Source: Gemmatimonadales bacterium (GTDB lineage: Bacteria; Gemmatimonadota; Gemmatimonadetes; Gemmatimonadales; GWC2-71-9). From it: a DNA stretch of 40,512 nt. The position numbers and the translations under genes were made by a program. The notes under the pieces are model-generated. The model saw only the letters and a list, made by a program, of their open reading frames with translations, was not told where the DNA came from and searched no databases. Location of the stretch: positions 1 to 40,512 of the forward strand of contig JABFSM010000069.1 of assembly GCA_013140635.1 (NCBI GenBank). Reading direction: 5' to 3'. Shown here one piece after another: positions 1 to 9,957 of the stretch (positions within the stretch are counted from its first letter, which is position 1; every line of letters begins with the position of its first letter).

Positions 1-695
1 GCCACCGCCACGGTACCGATCTGGAGACTCAACCGGTGGCGCCGCGCCGGGGCCATCACCATCACCGTACCGAAGGCGTATCCCGCGGCGATCACGCCAA
101 CCCAGGGAACGATCGTGTAGAGAACCGCGAGGATCGGCCCCCCCTCCCCGAGCTGGACTCCACCACCGAAATAGAGGATCTGCCAGAACCAGGCGCCGTC
201 GCCCTCCAGCAGTTTCGGCGCGATCTGGTCGCCGATCTTGTCCATGATGTTGTGCCCCGCGATCACCACGACGCCAAAGAGACCGACGACCACCGTCGGC
301 AACCAGATCAGCGCGGCGAGCAGGATCATGCACCACCCGATCACCCAGATGACCCCCGCAAGGAGGTAGTGGGCAAAGTCGACATTGAAGGTCCAAGCGA
401 GCCGAAGGAGGGTGAGTTCGAGAAAGACCAACCAGGCGCCGCGCAGGGCCAGAAATCGCGCGAGCGCTCCCCGTCCCGGATGCTTCTGCGAATAGAGGTA
501 GGCGCTCGTCCCGGCCAGGAAGACGAAGATCGGAGCGCAGAAATGGGTGACCCACCGGGTGAAGAACACCCCGGGGGTGGGCCCCCCCGCCGGAACTCCC
601 GCGAACACCCGCACGTGGTCGATGGCCATGAGGACCATCACCGCGCCGCGGATGATGTCCAGTGAAACGAGGCGCGAGGTTCTGGCGGTCGTCAT
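1..695 (-). CDS. Membrane acyltransferase-like protein (DUF1624/HGSNAT type), 3' end cut by window
   Basis: This gene is absent from the ORF track because its stop lies outside the window. Reading the minus strand from ATG at 693-695 gives MTTARTSRLVSLDIIRGAVM, then VLMAIDHVRVF, followed by several hydrophobic helices. The LDxxRGxxMxxMxxDH pattern at the N-terminus is typical of the DUF1624/DUF5009 family, related to heparan-alpha-glucosaminide N-acetyltransferase and YeiB. These are multi-pass membrane proteins thought to move acyl groups across the membrane onto sugars. About 231 codons are visible and no stop is reached. A GGAG-like ribosome site lies about 12 bases upstream, which is rather far. 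It follows the response regulator gene on the same strand after 143 bp. The family call rests on the N-terminal motif and hydrophobicity; the substrate is unknown. Confidence 0.8.
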   Translation of the reverse strand, partial: MTTARTSRLVSLDIIRGAVMVLMAIDHVRVFAGVPAGGPTPGVFFTRWVTHFCAPIFVFLAGTSAYLYSQKHPGRGALARFLALRGAWLVFLELTLLRLAWTFNVDFAHYLLAGVIWVIGWCMILLAALIWLPTVVVGLFGVVVIAGHNIMDKIGDQIAPKLLEGDGAWFWQILYFGGGVQLGEGGPILAVLYTIVPWVGVIAAGYAFGTVMVMAPARRHRLSLQIGTVAV

Positions 696-838
696 GCGTG
701 AAGGGCTCCGGTCGCGGGCGGGAAAACGGGCTTCGCAATCCTACGAAACGAAATCAGGTCGGATGCGGCTTCGGCCCCGCCGAGCAGCGAACGGTCGAAA
801 AACGGCAGCGAACGGCGGCCGTCACCGCCGGCGGCGGC

Positions 839-1615
839 CTACCGCGCAGTCGCGCGCAGCAACAGCGCGAGATGCTCCCGGCGGCGGCGGCTCACCGGAA
901 TCAGCGACCCATCCTTCAGAATGGCCACCGTTTCGCCGGTCGGAGTGGAGCTGAGTTCCCGGACGCGGTCGAGGCGGAGGATGGCGGACCGGTGGACCCG
1001 AACGAACCGCCCGGGGTCGAGCCGCGCCTCGAGCGAGGCGAGCGACTCCCGGATGAGGTGGCGGCGCCCGCCGGCGTGCACCCGCGCGTAGTAGTCCCGG
1101 GCCTCGATCCAGTCGATCTCGGAGGTGTCGAGCACCAGTTCGCCCGACGCGGTGGGCACCAGCAGGCGAGGCTCGAGCGGCGGGGCCGACGGCGCGGGCT
1201 CGGCCACCAGCGCCGTCAGGCGTCTGGCGAGGTCGAGCGCCGCCTCGCGGCGCACCTGTTCCCGGACCCGCTGAATGGTGGCCTCGAACCTCGCTTCGAC
1301 AATCGGCTTCACGAGATAGTCGAGGGCGTGCACTTCAAACGCGCGCACCGCATATTCGTCGTATGCCGTCACGAAGACGACGCTGGGCATCCGGTCGGGA
1401 CCCCGAGCCCGCACGACTCCAAACCCGTCCAAGTCCGGCATTTGGATGTCGAGAAAGAGTAGGTCGGGCGCCAGCGTCTCGAGCGCGCTGAGAGTTTCCC
1501 GCCCGTTGCGGACTTCGCCGACCACGGTGAAGCCGGCTTGCCGTTCGAGGAGCTGGCGCACGCCGCGCCGCGCCAACGGCTCGTCGTCGGCGATCAGGGC
1601 GCGAATGTCAGGCAT
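839..1615 (-). CDS. LytTR-family DNA-binding response regulator
   Basis: This 258-residue regulator has an N-terminal receiver domain (about residues 4-115) and a C-terminal LytTR DNA-binding domain (about 150-255). The receiver keeps the acidic pair D10/D11, the phospho-acceptor D56 in LFLDIQMPDLDG, T83 and K103. The LytTR part contains the usual FVRVHRSAILRLDRV core. It would be phosphorylated by the LytS-type kinase encoded just upstream and bind DNA as a dimer. The two genes overlap by 8 bp (ATGCCTGA), so they are almost certainly co-transcribed and translationally coupled. Targets are not evident; the nearest downstream gene is the membrane acyltransferase. Confidence 0.93.
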   Translation of the reverse strand: MPDIRALIADDEPLARRGVRQLLERQAGFTVVGEVRNGRETLSALETLAPDLLFLDIQMPDLDGFGVVRARGPDRMPSVVFVTAYDEYAVRAFEVHALDYLVKPIVEARFEATIQRVREQVRREAALDLARRLTALVAEPAPSAPPLEPRLLVPTASGELVLDTSEIDWIEARDYYARVHAGGRRHLIRESLASLEARLDPGRFVRVHRSAILRLDRVRELSSTPTGETVAILKDGSLIPVSRRRREHLALLLRATAR

Positions 1616-2711
1616 CGGGTGTCACCCGCACGGCCGGCGCTTCGTGATAGGGCAGGCGCACCGTCGCGGCCACGCCACCGCCGGGGCGTGGGGCGAGGAG
1701 GAGGGTGCCCCGATCGCCGTAGAGCGTGGCGAGCCGCTCTCTGGTATTGGCAAGCCCGACGCCCGGCCCTTCCTCGGAAACGCCGGGATCGATGCCGGGC
1801 CCGTCGTCCTCGACCGTCAGCACCAATTCTTCAGCAACGCGGCGCGCCATGATCCTCACCACACCGGCATCGGTTCGTTTGGCCACGCCGTGGCGAAGCG
1901 CATTCTCGACCAGAGGCTGAAGAATGAAGCTCGGCACCAGTGCCAGCGATACCGCGGGGTCGAGATCGACGGTGGGGCGAAGGCGGTCGGAAAAGCGGAC
2001 CTGTTCGACCGCGAGATACTGCGTCAGAAAGGCGAACTCGTCGCGCAGCGGAATCTCGTGCGGCCCGTCCGACCGGAGGACTTGCCGGAGAACGTCGCCG
2101 AGGAGTTCGAGCATGCGGGAGGCAGCCTTGGTATTCTGATCGCGAACGAGGACGGTTATGGCATTCAGGCTATTGAAGAGAAAATGCGGGTTGAGCTGCA
2201 TGCGCAACGCCCCGAGGCGGGCTTCGGCGAGCTGGGCCGACAAGCGGGCGGCGTGGGTCTCCCGTTCCCGCGCTTCGGCGAAATAGCCGACGGCGTGCGC
2301 CACGCCGACCATCGCGAAATAGACCAGCACCCCGAACGGCAGGGTGATGAAGATCCAGCTCAGCACCCCTTTTCCGCTGGCCCAGTAGGGGTCGTGGAAC
2401 AGGAACCAGCGGAGCACCGTGCCGCCCAGAGACCAGAGCATCGACGATACGAGCGCCGCGCCGAGGTGGGCAGCGATGCGCGAACCGAGGTGGGCGCGGC
2501 TGAGCGGGAAGCGCCGCGTGAAGGCCAGGACGCCGGGAGCGAGGAGCCCGAGCACCAACCAGTCGCCGATTTCCCACACCACGGTGCGCAGGCCGATCGG
2601 CGGCCGGTTGCCCATGCGGCCCTGGACCCAGGCATCGAGGGCGGCCAGGAATCCCGGCGCGATCCAGATGGCCGATACCAGGAGCCACGGGCGGATCGAA
2701 TCTCGTTTCAT
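1608..2711 (-). CDS. LytS/YpdA-type sensor histidine kinase
   Basis: This 367-residue kinase has about four membrane helices in residues 10-145, a His_kinase domain (PF06580 type) with phospho-acceptor H176 in LNPHFLFNSLNA, and a C-terminal HATPase domain. The ATPase shows the N-box at N270 (QPLVENALRHG), the G1 box EDDGPGID at 301-308 and the G2 box GVGLANTRERL at 318-328. There is no separate periplasmic sensor domain, so the signal is probably sensed in or near the membrane. It partners the LytTR regulator that follows with an 8-bp overlap. The start at 2711 leaves 133 bp to the divergent gene at 2845, which must hold promoters for both directions. Confidence 0.93.
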   Translation of the reverse strand: MKRDSIRPWLLVSAIWIAPGFLAALDAWVQGRMGNRPPIGLRTVVWEIGDWLVLGLLAPGVLAFTRRFPLSRAHLGSRIAAHLGAALVSSMLWSLGGTVLRWFLFHDPYWASGKGVLSWIFITLPFGVLVYFAMVGVAHAVGYFAEARERETHAARLSAQLAEARLGALRMQLNPHFLFNSLNAITVLVRDQNTKAASRMLELLGDVLRQVLRSDGPHEIPLRDEFAFLTQYLAVEQVRFSDRLRPTVDLDPAVSLALVPSFILQPLVENALRHGVAKRTDAGVVRIMARRVAEELVLTVEDDGPGIDPGVSEEGPGVGLANTRERLATLYGDRGTLLLAPRPGGGVAATVRLPYHEAPAVRVTPDA

Positions 2712-2844
2712 TCGATGGGCGGCCTCATCTCGACGCGTTTAGACCGGTGGCCATGTGTCGAGACCGAACATATCGTCGGCTCCGTTGATTCGGAACGCGC
2801 CGGCGGGCCCGAACTTCGCTTTCCAGCTATTTTGCCTTTCTGAA

Positions 2845-3642
2845 ATGCGCCGAACTTCCATGCTTCTCGCCCTGGTCGCGCTGGCCGCCGCTTGCCGCAC
2901 CGCGGAGCCCCCGCGCACCGAAGCCGCGGCCGACACGATACCGGCTTTGCCCGCCGGACAGTTCGTTCCGGAATACGGCCCCGCCACCCCCCTCTTCGCG
3001 AACTTTCGTGAGGGGTTGATCGCGCACCGGCTGCTCGACACCACCGCCACTCGACTCAACCGGTGGCTCGTCCTCCCGGAGAAGATCACCCTCGCCACCG
3101 CGCACTGCGACGAACCGAACGCCAAGTATGAGCCGTCGTCGCGCACGGTCACCCTCTGCTACGAGCTGTTCCGGGCGCTCTCGGAGCGATTCGCCACCAA
3201 GACCGGCGGCGAGTACTTGGTGGCCGGCACCCTCATGTTCGCCATGATGCACGAGCTCGGCCACGCGCTCATCGACGTCCTCCGCCTGCCGACAACCGGC
3301 CGGGAGGAGGATGCGGTCGATCAACTGGCCACCCTGCTCCTCCTCCGCCAGGGGGCTGCGGGGGACTCGCTCGCTTTTGGCGCGGTCGGATGGTTCGTGA
3401 CCAACGCCCAGACGAACCGGTTCGATGAGATTGCCCTGGCCGACGACCATGGGCTCGATCAGCAGCGGGTGTACAACATCATTTGTTGGATCTACGGTCG
3501 AGACCCGAGCCGCTATCCGGAGGTGCTGCGGGATGGGCTCCTCCCCGAGCATCGCGCCGACCGTTGTCCCGCGGAGTATCAGCGGCTGACCGACAGTTGG
3601 GGTCGGCTGCTGGCCCCGCACGAACGGGCCCCGCTCCAGTAG
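2845..3642 (+). CDS. DUF4344-type putative metallopeptidase, secreted
   Basis: The ORF track begins at 2755, but the leader MRRTSMLLALVALAAAC starts at 2845, so I set the start there (265 aa). The leader has a basic n-region, a hydrophobic core and a Cys at residue 17. The lipobox (AAAC) is weak, so lipoprotein status is uncertain. The mature part matches the DUF4344 metallopeptidase-like family: MMHELGHALIDV gives an HExGH-type zinc motif, followed by GREEDAVDQLATLLLL, which offers downstream acidic residues as a possible third ligand. It probably acts in the periplasm or at the cell surface; substrates are unknown. A -10-like TATTTT lies about 10 bases before the ATG and no clear Shine-Dalgarno is seen, suggesting a short or absent leader. 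Confidence 0.83.
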   Translation: MRRTSMLLALVALAAACRTAEPPRTEAAADTIPALPAGQFVPEYGPATPLFANFREGLIAHRLLDTTATRLNRWLVLPEKITLATAHCDEPNAKYEPSSRTVTLCYELFRALSERFATKTGGEYLVAGTLMFAMMHELGHALIDVLRLPTTGREEDAVDQLATLLLLRQGAAGDSLAFGAVGWFVTNAQTNRFDEIALADDHGLDQQRVYNIICWIYGRDPSRYPEVLRDGLLPEHRADRCPAEYQRLTDSWGRLLAPHERAPLQ

Positions 3643-3709
3643 AGCGCGAGCGGCCATTCGAGCGTAGAATTGCTGTAACCATCTGCCCCGCTCTCACCGG
3701 GATACACTC

Positions 3710-6700
3710 ATGCGCCGCTTATCGCTCCCGCAGGTCGCCCGACTCGTCGTGCTCACCCTCTGTGGCCTCCCCTTTGCCATCCAGGCACAGCGAACCGCCG
3801 CACCAGCCCGCGACCCGATGCAGGAGGGGCTGCCACTCAAGCCCACCCGCACCCTCGCCTTCACCACCAAGACCGGCAACTGGATGTCGCTCGACGTAAG
3901 CCCCGATGGGCAGACGATCGTGTTCGACCTCCTCGGCGATCTCTACACCTTGCCGGCCGCCGGCGGGAAGGCGGCGTCGCTCACCCGCGGAATGGGGTTC
4001 GACGGCCAGCCCCGCTTCTCGCCCGACGGCAAGAAGGTGGTGTTCGTCAGCGACCGGGACGGCGGCTGGAATGTCTGGACCATTTCGGTCGACAAGCGCG
4101 ACACGGTGCAGGTGACCCGCGGCAAAGCCAACGCGTACGAGTCGCCCGAGTTCACTCCGGACGGCCGCTTCATCGTCGTCACCCGGGCCACCAAGCTCTG
4201 GATGTTCTCGACCGAAGGGGGCCAGGGACAGCAGATCATCAGGGCGGCGGGCGCGGCACCGGCCGGCGGCGGAGCTCAGGCCGACGTGATCCGGCAAACC
4301 GGCGCAGCGTTCGGAGCCGACCCGCGGTACATCTGGTACGCGCAGCGGCGGGGACAGTGGATCTACAACACGCCGATGAGCGACTACGACCTGGTGGTCT
4401 ACGATCGCGAATCGGGCGAGACGAGCGTCCGTGAAAACCGCTGGGGGTCCGCCTTCCGGCCCACGCTCTCTCCCGACGGCAAGTGGCTCGTCTATGGGAC
4501 GCGGCATGTCGACGAGACCCGGCTGCGGATTCGCAATCTCGAGACGGGGGAGGAGCGGTGGCTCGCCCATCCGGTGCAGCGCGACGATCTCGAGTCCCGT
4601 GCCTCGCTGGATGTGTACCCCGGTATGAGCTTCACCCCGGATTCCAAGTCCCTCGTGGCCACCTGGGGTGGCAAGCTCTGGCGGGTACCGATGGCAGGGG
4701 GGGCACCCGCGGAGATTCCCTTCGAGGCCGATGTGGTCCAGGCACTCGGCCCCGCCGTGCGCCACGAGTATCCGATCAGCGACTCGGCGTCTTTCATCAT
4801 CAAACAGATTCGCGACGCGGTCCCCTCCCCCGACGGCCGGCGGATCGCGTTCGTGGCGCTCGACCACCTCTATACGATGGAATGGCCCTCCGGAACGCCT
4901 CGGCGCCTAACCACCGGCGACCTAGGGGAGTACGAACCGGCCTGGAGCGGCGACGGGCAGTGGATTGCGTACACCACCTGGAGCAACGAGGCCGGCGGCC
5001 ACCTCTACAAGGTGCGCTCCGACGGCGGCGGCCAGCCGCAACGGCTCACCACCACCTCGGCGTTCTGGCGGCAGCCGGCCTTCTCGCCCACCGGCACCAG
5101 GATCGTGGCGGTCCGCGGGCCGGCGCGCGGCTTCCGGGAGTCGCTTGGTGGCGGCGGGGGTGGCGCGCAGGACATCGTCTGGATTCCGGCGTCCGGAGGG
5201 GCGGCGACGGTCGTTACGCCGTCAGGCGGACTCGGCGACCCGCAATTCACCACCGACACCAGCCGAATCTACGCCTATGGCGGGGGCCGCGGGCTGGTCT
5301 CGATGCGGTGGGACGGCACCGATGTGCGGAACCACCTTCGCGTAAACGCCGGCGGCCAGGGAGGGGGTGGCGGGGGCAACACCCCGTCGGTGCAAATCTC
5401 CCCCAACGGCGAGCAAGCGCTGGCCCAAGTCAATAGCGATTTGTACGTCGTGACGATCCCTTGGATGGGGGGCGCCGAGCCGACGATCAGCGTGGCAAAT
5501 CCGGAGAACGCCTCGTTCCCGGTACGCCGCCTAACCGACATCGGCGGCCAGTTCCCGAGCTGGGGGCGGGATGGCAAGACGGTCCACTGGTCGATCGGGA
5601 ACGCGCATGTCGTCTACGATCTCGACCGGGCCAAGGCATTCGACGATTCGGTGCGCCGAGCCAATGCGGCGCGCCGCGGACCGGGAGCGGCCGGGGCCGA
5701 TTCCACCGCGCGACCGGACAGCGGCGCGGCGGCACGACCGGGCGCGCGCGGCCCGCAGTACCAGCCCACCGAGGTCCGCATTCGCATCGCCGCCGAACGC
5801 GATATTCCCAAGTCGTCCGCGGTGTTGCGCGGCGCGCGCGTGATCACCATGAAGGGGCAGGAGGTGATCGAGAACGCCGACATCGTGGTCGTGAACAACC
5901 GAATCCAGGCGGTCGGCCGGCGGGGCAGCGTGCCGGTGCCGAACGGCGCCCGGGTGATCGACGTGAGCGGCAAGACGATCGTCCCCGGCTTCGTCGACAC
6001 CCACGGGCATCTCCGGCTCTCCCCGGGGGTGCACCGCGAACCGGTGTGGAGTTACGTGGCGAACCTGGCGTACGGCGTCACCACGACGCGGGACCCACAG
6101 ACCGGCAGCACCGACGTGCTCTCCTACGAAGACCAGGTGAATACCGGAAAGATCCTGGGGCCGCGGATCTACTCCACCGGGCCGGGGCTCTTTTCCCAGG
6201 AAAACATCCGCGACCTGGCTCATGCGCGGACGGTGCTCAAGCGGTACAGCGACTACTACGACACCAAGACGCTCAAAGAGTATGTGACCGGCAACCGCGA
6301 GCAGCGGCAGTGGGTCATCCAGGCGTCGAACGAGCTCAAGCTGATGCCGACGACCGAAGGGTCGCTCGACATCAAGATGAATGTGACGGAGGCGATCGAC
6401 GGCTACAGCGGACACGAGCATTCGATTCCGACCTTCCCGCTGCAGTCCGACCTGATCCGGCTGCTGGCCGAATCGGGAATGGTCTACACGCCGACGATCC
6501 TGGTGGCGTACGGCGCGCCTTGGGCGGAGAACTACTGGTACGAGCACTCCGACCTCCTCAACGACGCCAAGCTCAAGCGGTTCACCCCGTGGGCGGACCT
6601 CGAAGGGAAGATCCTTCGGCGGGGTGGATCGCCTAACCCGGTGAACACCGGCGCCGGCGCGGGGTGGTTCCACGATTCGCAGTACGCCATGAAGCTGATC

Positions 6701-7099
6701 GGCGAGTCGGTGCGCGACCTGATCGCGGCCGGCGGCAAGGCCGGCATCGGCTCCCACGGCCAGCTGCAGGGCCTCGGCTATCACTGGGAGCTCTGGTCGG
6801 TCGGGATGGGGGGGATGTCGCCGCACGAGGCGCTCCGGATTGCGACGATCATGGGCGCCGAAGCGATCGGGCTCGGTAAGGATATCGGGTCGCTCGAGGC
6901 CGGCAAGATGGCGGACCTCGTGATCCTCGACCGGAACCCGCTGACCGACCTCCGGAACACCAATTCGGTCCGTTTCGTGATGAAGAACGGGCGGCTCTAC
7001 GATGGAAACACGCTCGACGAGACCTATCCCCGCCAGAAGAAGGCGGCGGCGTTCTGGTGGCACGACGATGAGGGTGCGCCGGCCACCCGGGTGCCGTGA
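3710..7099 (+). CDS. TolB-like beta-propeller / amidohydrolase fusion, secreted
   Basis: This 1129-residue protein begins with a signal peptide ([19 protein letters not shown], cleavage near AIQA-QR). Residues about 40-660 hold repeated WD40-like/PD40 blades with motifs such as [16 protein letters not shown] and [12 protein letters not shown] low-complexity Ala/Gly/Arg linker follows. Residues about 700-1115 form an amidohydrolase domain: [11 protein letters not shown] supplies the HxH metal pair H765/H767, [13 protein letters not shown] lies further on, and [25 protein letters not shown] is the typical C-terminal return to the beta-sandwich. It is expected to hydrolyse an amide or cyclic bond, perhaps in peptide breakdown, in the periplasm. 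Its stop overlaps the next gene's start by one base (TGATG). Confidence 0.9.
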   Translation: MRRLSLPQVARLVVLTLCGLPFAIQAQRTAAPARDPMQEGLPLKPTRTLAFTTKTGNWMSLDVSPDGQTIVFDLLGDLYTLPAAGGKAASLTRGMGFDGQPRFSPDGKKVVFVSDRDGGWNVWTISVDKRDTVQVTRGKANAYESPEFTPDGRFIVVTRATKLWMFSTEGGQGQQIIRAAGAAPAGGGAQADVIRQTGAAFGADPRYIWYAQRRGQWIYNTPMSDYDLVVYDRESGETSVRENRWGSAFRPTLSPDGKWLVYGTRHVDETRLRIRNLETGEERWLAHPVQRDDLESRASLDVYPGMSFTPDSKSLVATWGGKLWRVPMAGGAPAEIPFEADVVQALGPAVRHEYPISDSASFIIKQIRDAVPSPDGRRIAFVALDHLYTMEWPSGTPRRLTTGDLGEYEPAWSGDGQWIAYTTWSNEAGGHLYKVRSDGGGQPQRLTTTSAFWRQPAFSPTGTRIVAVRGPARGFRESLGGGGGGAQDIVWIPASGGAATVVTPSGGLGDPQFTTDTSRIYAYGGGRGLVSMRWDGTDVRNHLRVNAGGQGGGGGGNTPSVQISPNGEQALAQVNSDLYVVTIPWMGGAEPTISVANPENASFPVRRLTDIGGQFPSWGRDGKTVHWSIGNAHVVYDLDRAKAFDDSVRRANAARRGPGAAGADSTARPDSGAAARPGARGPQYQPTEVRIRIAAERDIPKSSAVLRGARVITMKGQEVIENADIVVVNNRIQAVGRRGSVPVPNGARVIDVSGKTIVPGFVDTHGHLRLSPGVHREPVWSYVANLAYGVTTTRDPQTGSTDVLSYEDQVNTGKILGPRIYSTGPGLFSQENIRDLAHARTVLKRYSDYYDTKTLKEYVTGNREQRQWVIQASNELKLMPTTEGSLDIKMNVTEAIDGYSGHEHSIPTFPLQSDLIRLLAESGMVYTPTILVAYGAPWAENYWYEHSDLLNDAKLKRFTPWADLEGKILRRGGSPNPVNTGAGAGWFHDSQYAMKLIGESVRDLIAAGGKAGIGSHGQLQGLGYHWELWSVGMGGMSPHEALRIATIMGAEAIGLGKDIGSLEAGKMADLVILDRNPLTDLRNTNSVRFVMKNGRLYDGNTLDETYPRQKKAAAFWWHDDEGAPATRVP

Positions 7100-8637
7100 T
7101 GCCACGAAACCGGAAGAGCCTCTCCCGCCGCGACTTCGTGGCGGGCGCCGGCAAAGTGGCCCTGGGCGCAATGGTCGCGCCGGGCTTTCCGACGGTCGTG
7201 TCCAGGCATGTGTTGGGCGGCCCGGGATTCCAGGCGCCGAGCGATACCCTCAATGTGGCGATCGTCGGCGCCGGCGGGATGGGGATGAGCAACGCCGAGC
7301 AGTTGGTGAGCCAAAACATCGCGGCGGTGTGCGATGTGGATTTCGGTTATGTGGAGCGCTCCCTGGCGGGGCGGGGCAAGGACAACACCGGCCAACCGAG
7401 GCCTAACGGCCTCAAGCTGCAGGAGCAGTTCGGCAAGGCCACGCGGTACGCCGACTTCCGGGAGATGCTCGACAAGGAAAAGGGGGTGGAGGGGGTGGTC
7501 ATCGCCACCCCGGACCACAACCACGCCGTCATCGCCAAGGCGGCGATGGAGGCGGGGAAGCACGTCTACGTTCAGAAGCCGCTCACCTATTCGGTGCACG
7601 AGGCCCGGGTGCTCCGGGAAACCGCTCGGCGTACCGGCCGGGTGACCCAGATGGGCAACCAGGGCCACTCGACCGACGATGCGCGCCTCGTCAACGAATG
7701 GATTCAGGCCGGCGTCATCGGCCCGGTGCGCGAGGTGTACGTCTGGACCAACCGGCCGATCTGGCCGCAAGGGATCTCCCGTCCGGTGCGTCCGCCGGCC
7801 ACGCCGGCGGCGCCTAACTGGGGCACGGGAGGAGTGCGCGACATTCAGGGCACCGCCATGTGGGGCGACTACCCGATACCGGCCGGCCTCAACTGGCAGC
7901 TCTATCTCGGGCCGGTGGCGGAGGAGATTGCCTTCCACCCGATCTACCACCCCTTCAATTGGCGCGGGTGGCTCGACTTCGGCGTCGGCGCGCTGGGAGA
8001 CATGGGCGCCCATCTGATCGACCATCCGTACTGGGCCTTGAGTCTAACCCAGCCGACCAGCATCGAGGCGACGTCGACCCCCTTCGGCACCGTGGCGATC
8101 GATCCGCCGCCGGCGACCGGTCCGAGACGCCGGCCGGTTTCCTATCCGCTCGCGATGACTGCCCACTATGAGTTTCCAGCTCGCGGTACCCGGCCGCCGG
8201 TCAAGCTGAGCTGGTTCGACGGCGGCCTCATGCCGCCCAGGCCCGAGGTGCTCCCCGACAGCGTCACCCTCAACCGTGAGGGGGGCGTCATCTTCCTCGG
8301 GTCGAAGGGAATTCTGATGCACGAAACGTACGGCGCCAAGCCGACGATCTTCCCCGATGCGCTGATGCAGGAGGCGCGGGCGGTGCCGAAAACGATGGCA
8401 CGGATCACCACGAGCCACGAGATGAACTGGGCCGAAGCGTGCAAGGGGAAGGGCCAGGCATCGAGCCCATTCGACTACGCCGCGCCGCTCACCGAGACGA
8501 TGCTCTTAGGCATCGTGGCGCTCCGCGCCGGACAGGGCCGGAAGATCCTCTACGACGCGGACACGATGACGATCACCAATGCCGCCGATGCCAACCAGTA
8601 CCTGACGCGGGAGTATCGCGGCGGCTGGGCGATCTGA
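7099..8637 (+). CDS. Gfo/Idh/MocA-family oxidoreductase, Tat-exported
   Basis: The track starts at a GTG (7096), but the ATG at 7099 overlapping the previous TGA is the more natural start (512 aa). The N-terminus has a twin-arginine signal ([21 protein letters not shown]), so the enzyme is probably folded with its cofactor and exported. The Rossmann motif [10 protein letters not shown] follows at about residues 50-60. [18 protein letters not shown] corresponds to the family's EKP motif, with Gln replacing Glu. Family members oxidise or reduce sugar hydroxyls with NAD(P). The next gene encodes a DUF1080 protein, and this pairing is known for making and then cleaving 3-keto-glycosides. The start overlaps the amidohydrolase stop, so the two are probably co-transcribed. 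Confidence 0.92.
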   Translation: MPRNRKSLSRRDFVAGAGKVALGAMVAPGFPTVVSRHVLGGPGFQAPSDTLNVAIVGAGGMGMSNAEQLVSQNIAAVCDVDFGYVERSLAGRGKDNTGQPRPNGLKLQEQFGKATRYADFREMLDKEKGVEGVVIATPDHNHAVIAKAAMEAGKHVYVQKPLTYSVHEARVLRETARRTGRVTQMGNQGHSTDDARLVNEWIQAGVIGPVREVYVWTNRPIWPQGISRPVRPPATPAAPNWGTGGVRDIQGTAMWGDYPIPAGLNWQLYLGPVAEEIAFHPIYHPFNWRGWLDFGVGALGDMGAHLIDHPYWALSLTQPTSIEATSTPFGTVAIDPPPATGPRRRPVSYPLAMTAHYEFPARGTRPPVKLSWFDGGLMPPRPEVLPDSVTLNREGGVIFLGSKGILMHETYGAKPTIFPDALMQEARAVPKTMARITTSHEMNWAEACKGKGQASSPFDYAAPLTETMLLGIVALRAGQGRKILYDADTMTITNAADANQYLTREYRGGWAI

Positions 8638-8660
8638 ACCGAATGCCTTGGAGATTCGTT

Positions 8661-9353
8661 ATGCGCAGGACCTTATTGCTGCTCCTCCTCGGCAGCGCCG
8701 GCACGGCGACCGCGCAAAACACGGCGCCCAAGCTCAGTTCGAGGGAGGTCGCCGCGGGGTGGCGCCTCCTCTTCGACGGCCAGACGACCCACGGCTGGCG
8801 CGGCTTCAAGCGCGATAGCGTACCGTCGGGCTGGAGCGTCGTCGACGCCACGCTCACCAAGAGCGCCGCCACCGGCGATATCATGACCCGGGATCAGTTC
8901 GCCAACTTCGAACTGGAGCTCGACTGGCAGATCAGCAAGGGCGGCAACAGCGGAATCTTCTTTCGGGGCACCGAGGAGGAGAACCGGATCTACTGGACCG
9001 CGCCGGAGTATCAGCTTCTCGACGATGAGAACACCTTCGACGGCCGGAACCGGCTCACCTCCGCCGGTTCCGCCTACGGGCTGTACGCTCCTCCCGAGGG
9101 AATCCTCAAGCCCCCCGGGGAGTGGAACACCACCCGGATCTTGGTGAAGGATTCCCATGTGGAGCACTGGCTCAACGGGAAGAAGCTGCTGGAATACGAG
9201 CTCGGCAGCGAAGACTGGGAGGCCAAGGTCAAGGCGAGCAAGTTTGCGGTGTGGCCCAAGTACGGCCGCGCCAAACGGGGGCACATCGCGATTCAGGGAG
9301 ACCACGAGGGGCGGTTGTCGATCCGGAAGGTGAAGATTCGGGAGATTCTGTAA
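8661..9353 (+). CDS. DUF1080 / 3-keto-disaccharide hydrolase family protein, secreted
   Basis: I place the start at 8661: a GGAG at 8650-8653 sits 7 bases upstream, and the protein then begins with a clean signal peptide (MRRTLLLLLLGSAGTATAQ). The ORF-track start at 8439 is a shadow extension. The 230-residue product is a single DUF1080 domain with hallmark segments LFDGQTTHGWRGF, GGNSGIFFRG, APEYQLLDDEN and GEWNTTRILVKDSHVEHWLNG. Members fold as concanavalin-like sandwiches, and characterised examples hydrolyse 3-keto-glycosides. The preceding Gfo/Idh/MocA enzyme would supply the keto substrate. The gene ends about 25 bp before the region holding flanking repeat A. Confidence 0.92.
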   Translation: MRRTLLLLLLGSAGTATAQNTAPKLSSREVAAGWRLLFDGQTTHGWRGFKRDSVPSGWSVVDATLTKSAATGDIMTRDQFANFELELDWQISKGGNSGIFFRGTEEENRIYWTAPEYQLLDDENTFDGRNRLTSAGSAYGLYAPPEGILKPPGEWNTTRILVKDSHVEHWLNGKKLLEYELGSEDWEAKVKASKFAVWPKYGRAKRGHIAIQGDHEGRLSIRKVKIREIL

Positions 9354-9957
9354 CTGGGTTGACGAGGAGACTGCTCCCTGTTTCCCGAGACCCCCAGAAC
9401 CCGATTTGGCTCAGGGAGATGGGCGAAAACGACTAATTGCCGAGATTATAGGGGCTTCCCAGCATCGGTGCCGGAGTTCTACGGCATCGAAATCGGAGTT
9501 TACCGGGAGAAACGTCACCCCAAACGGAACCCACGTTAAGCCAAGCGTGGCATGCCCTTCAGGAGTCAAGAACTCGTCGCATCCTCTGAGCCTGCTCAAT
9601 GCGGAACAGCACGTCATTCCTCTTCATTCTTGGCAAGATCCTTCCAGCGGGCCGAGGCAGGGGTTTCCCGATCGAACCCAGAAGTGGTCCCGCTTCTCTG
9701 CAACCTGTTACCATCCTACCGGCATGCTCGTCGCATCGGCGTGCAGGAACTCCTGAAGCATTCCGTGGAGCGCCGTGAAACTGAGTCCGGGATCGCCATT
9801 GTTTTTCCAGCAAAGCGCTCTATACAGGTCTGACTGGTGCGTATCTTGAGCAGGGTGTTTGCGGCTGATGGACCCCCATGCGTACCGGTCGTACGGCGGA
9901 AGATGTATGCTTGTCGAGATATCGTTGTTTACCCTTGGTTTGGAGTGAGGCCAGCCC
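9354..9957 (+). other. Gene-free stretch at the left edge of the metal island
   Basis: No convincing gene was found in this 604-bp stretch. The ORFs listed here on both strands lack family features, ribosome sites or coding-like composition. The first 140 bases contain repeat A. The rest is visibly less GC-rich than the genes to the left, fitting a boundary between core and acquired DNA. A good Shine-Dalgarno (GTGAGG, 7 bases before 9958) marks the start of the next gene. Confidence 0.6.
9384..9490 (+). repeat. Flanking repeat A (left copy, imperfect)
   Basis: This segment aligns by eye with 20787-20890 in the same orientation. Shared blocks in order are GGCGAAAACGAC, TGCCGAGATT, AGCATCGG and GCCGGAGTTCTA, with a more divergent upstream part (ACCCCC-GAA-CCC). 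I estimate 70-75 percent identity over about 105 bases. It begins about 30 bases after the DUF1080 gene. Together with copy B it brackets the metal-resistance genes, so it may be an old attachment site or recombination border. A scattered genomic repeat is the main alternative. Confidence 0.6.

Noticed and set aside
36-665. 209-residue plus-strand ORF
   Set aside because: It is Arg/Pro/Asp-rich shadow antisense to the membrane acyltransferase, which reads as a coherent family member on the minus strand.
9540-9600. Integron attC-like core (GTTAAGC near 9535)
   Set aside because: No matching RYYYAAC partner, paired inner boxes or integrase were found, so a chance match is more likely.
9559-9813. 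Minus-strand 84-residue ORF as a regulator gene
   Set aside because: No helix-turn-helix, no ribosome site and no coding-like composition.
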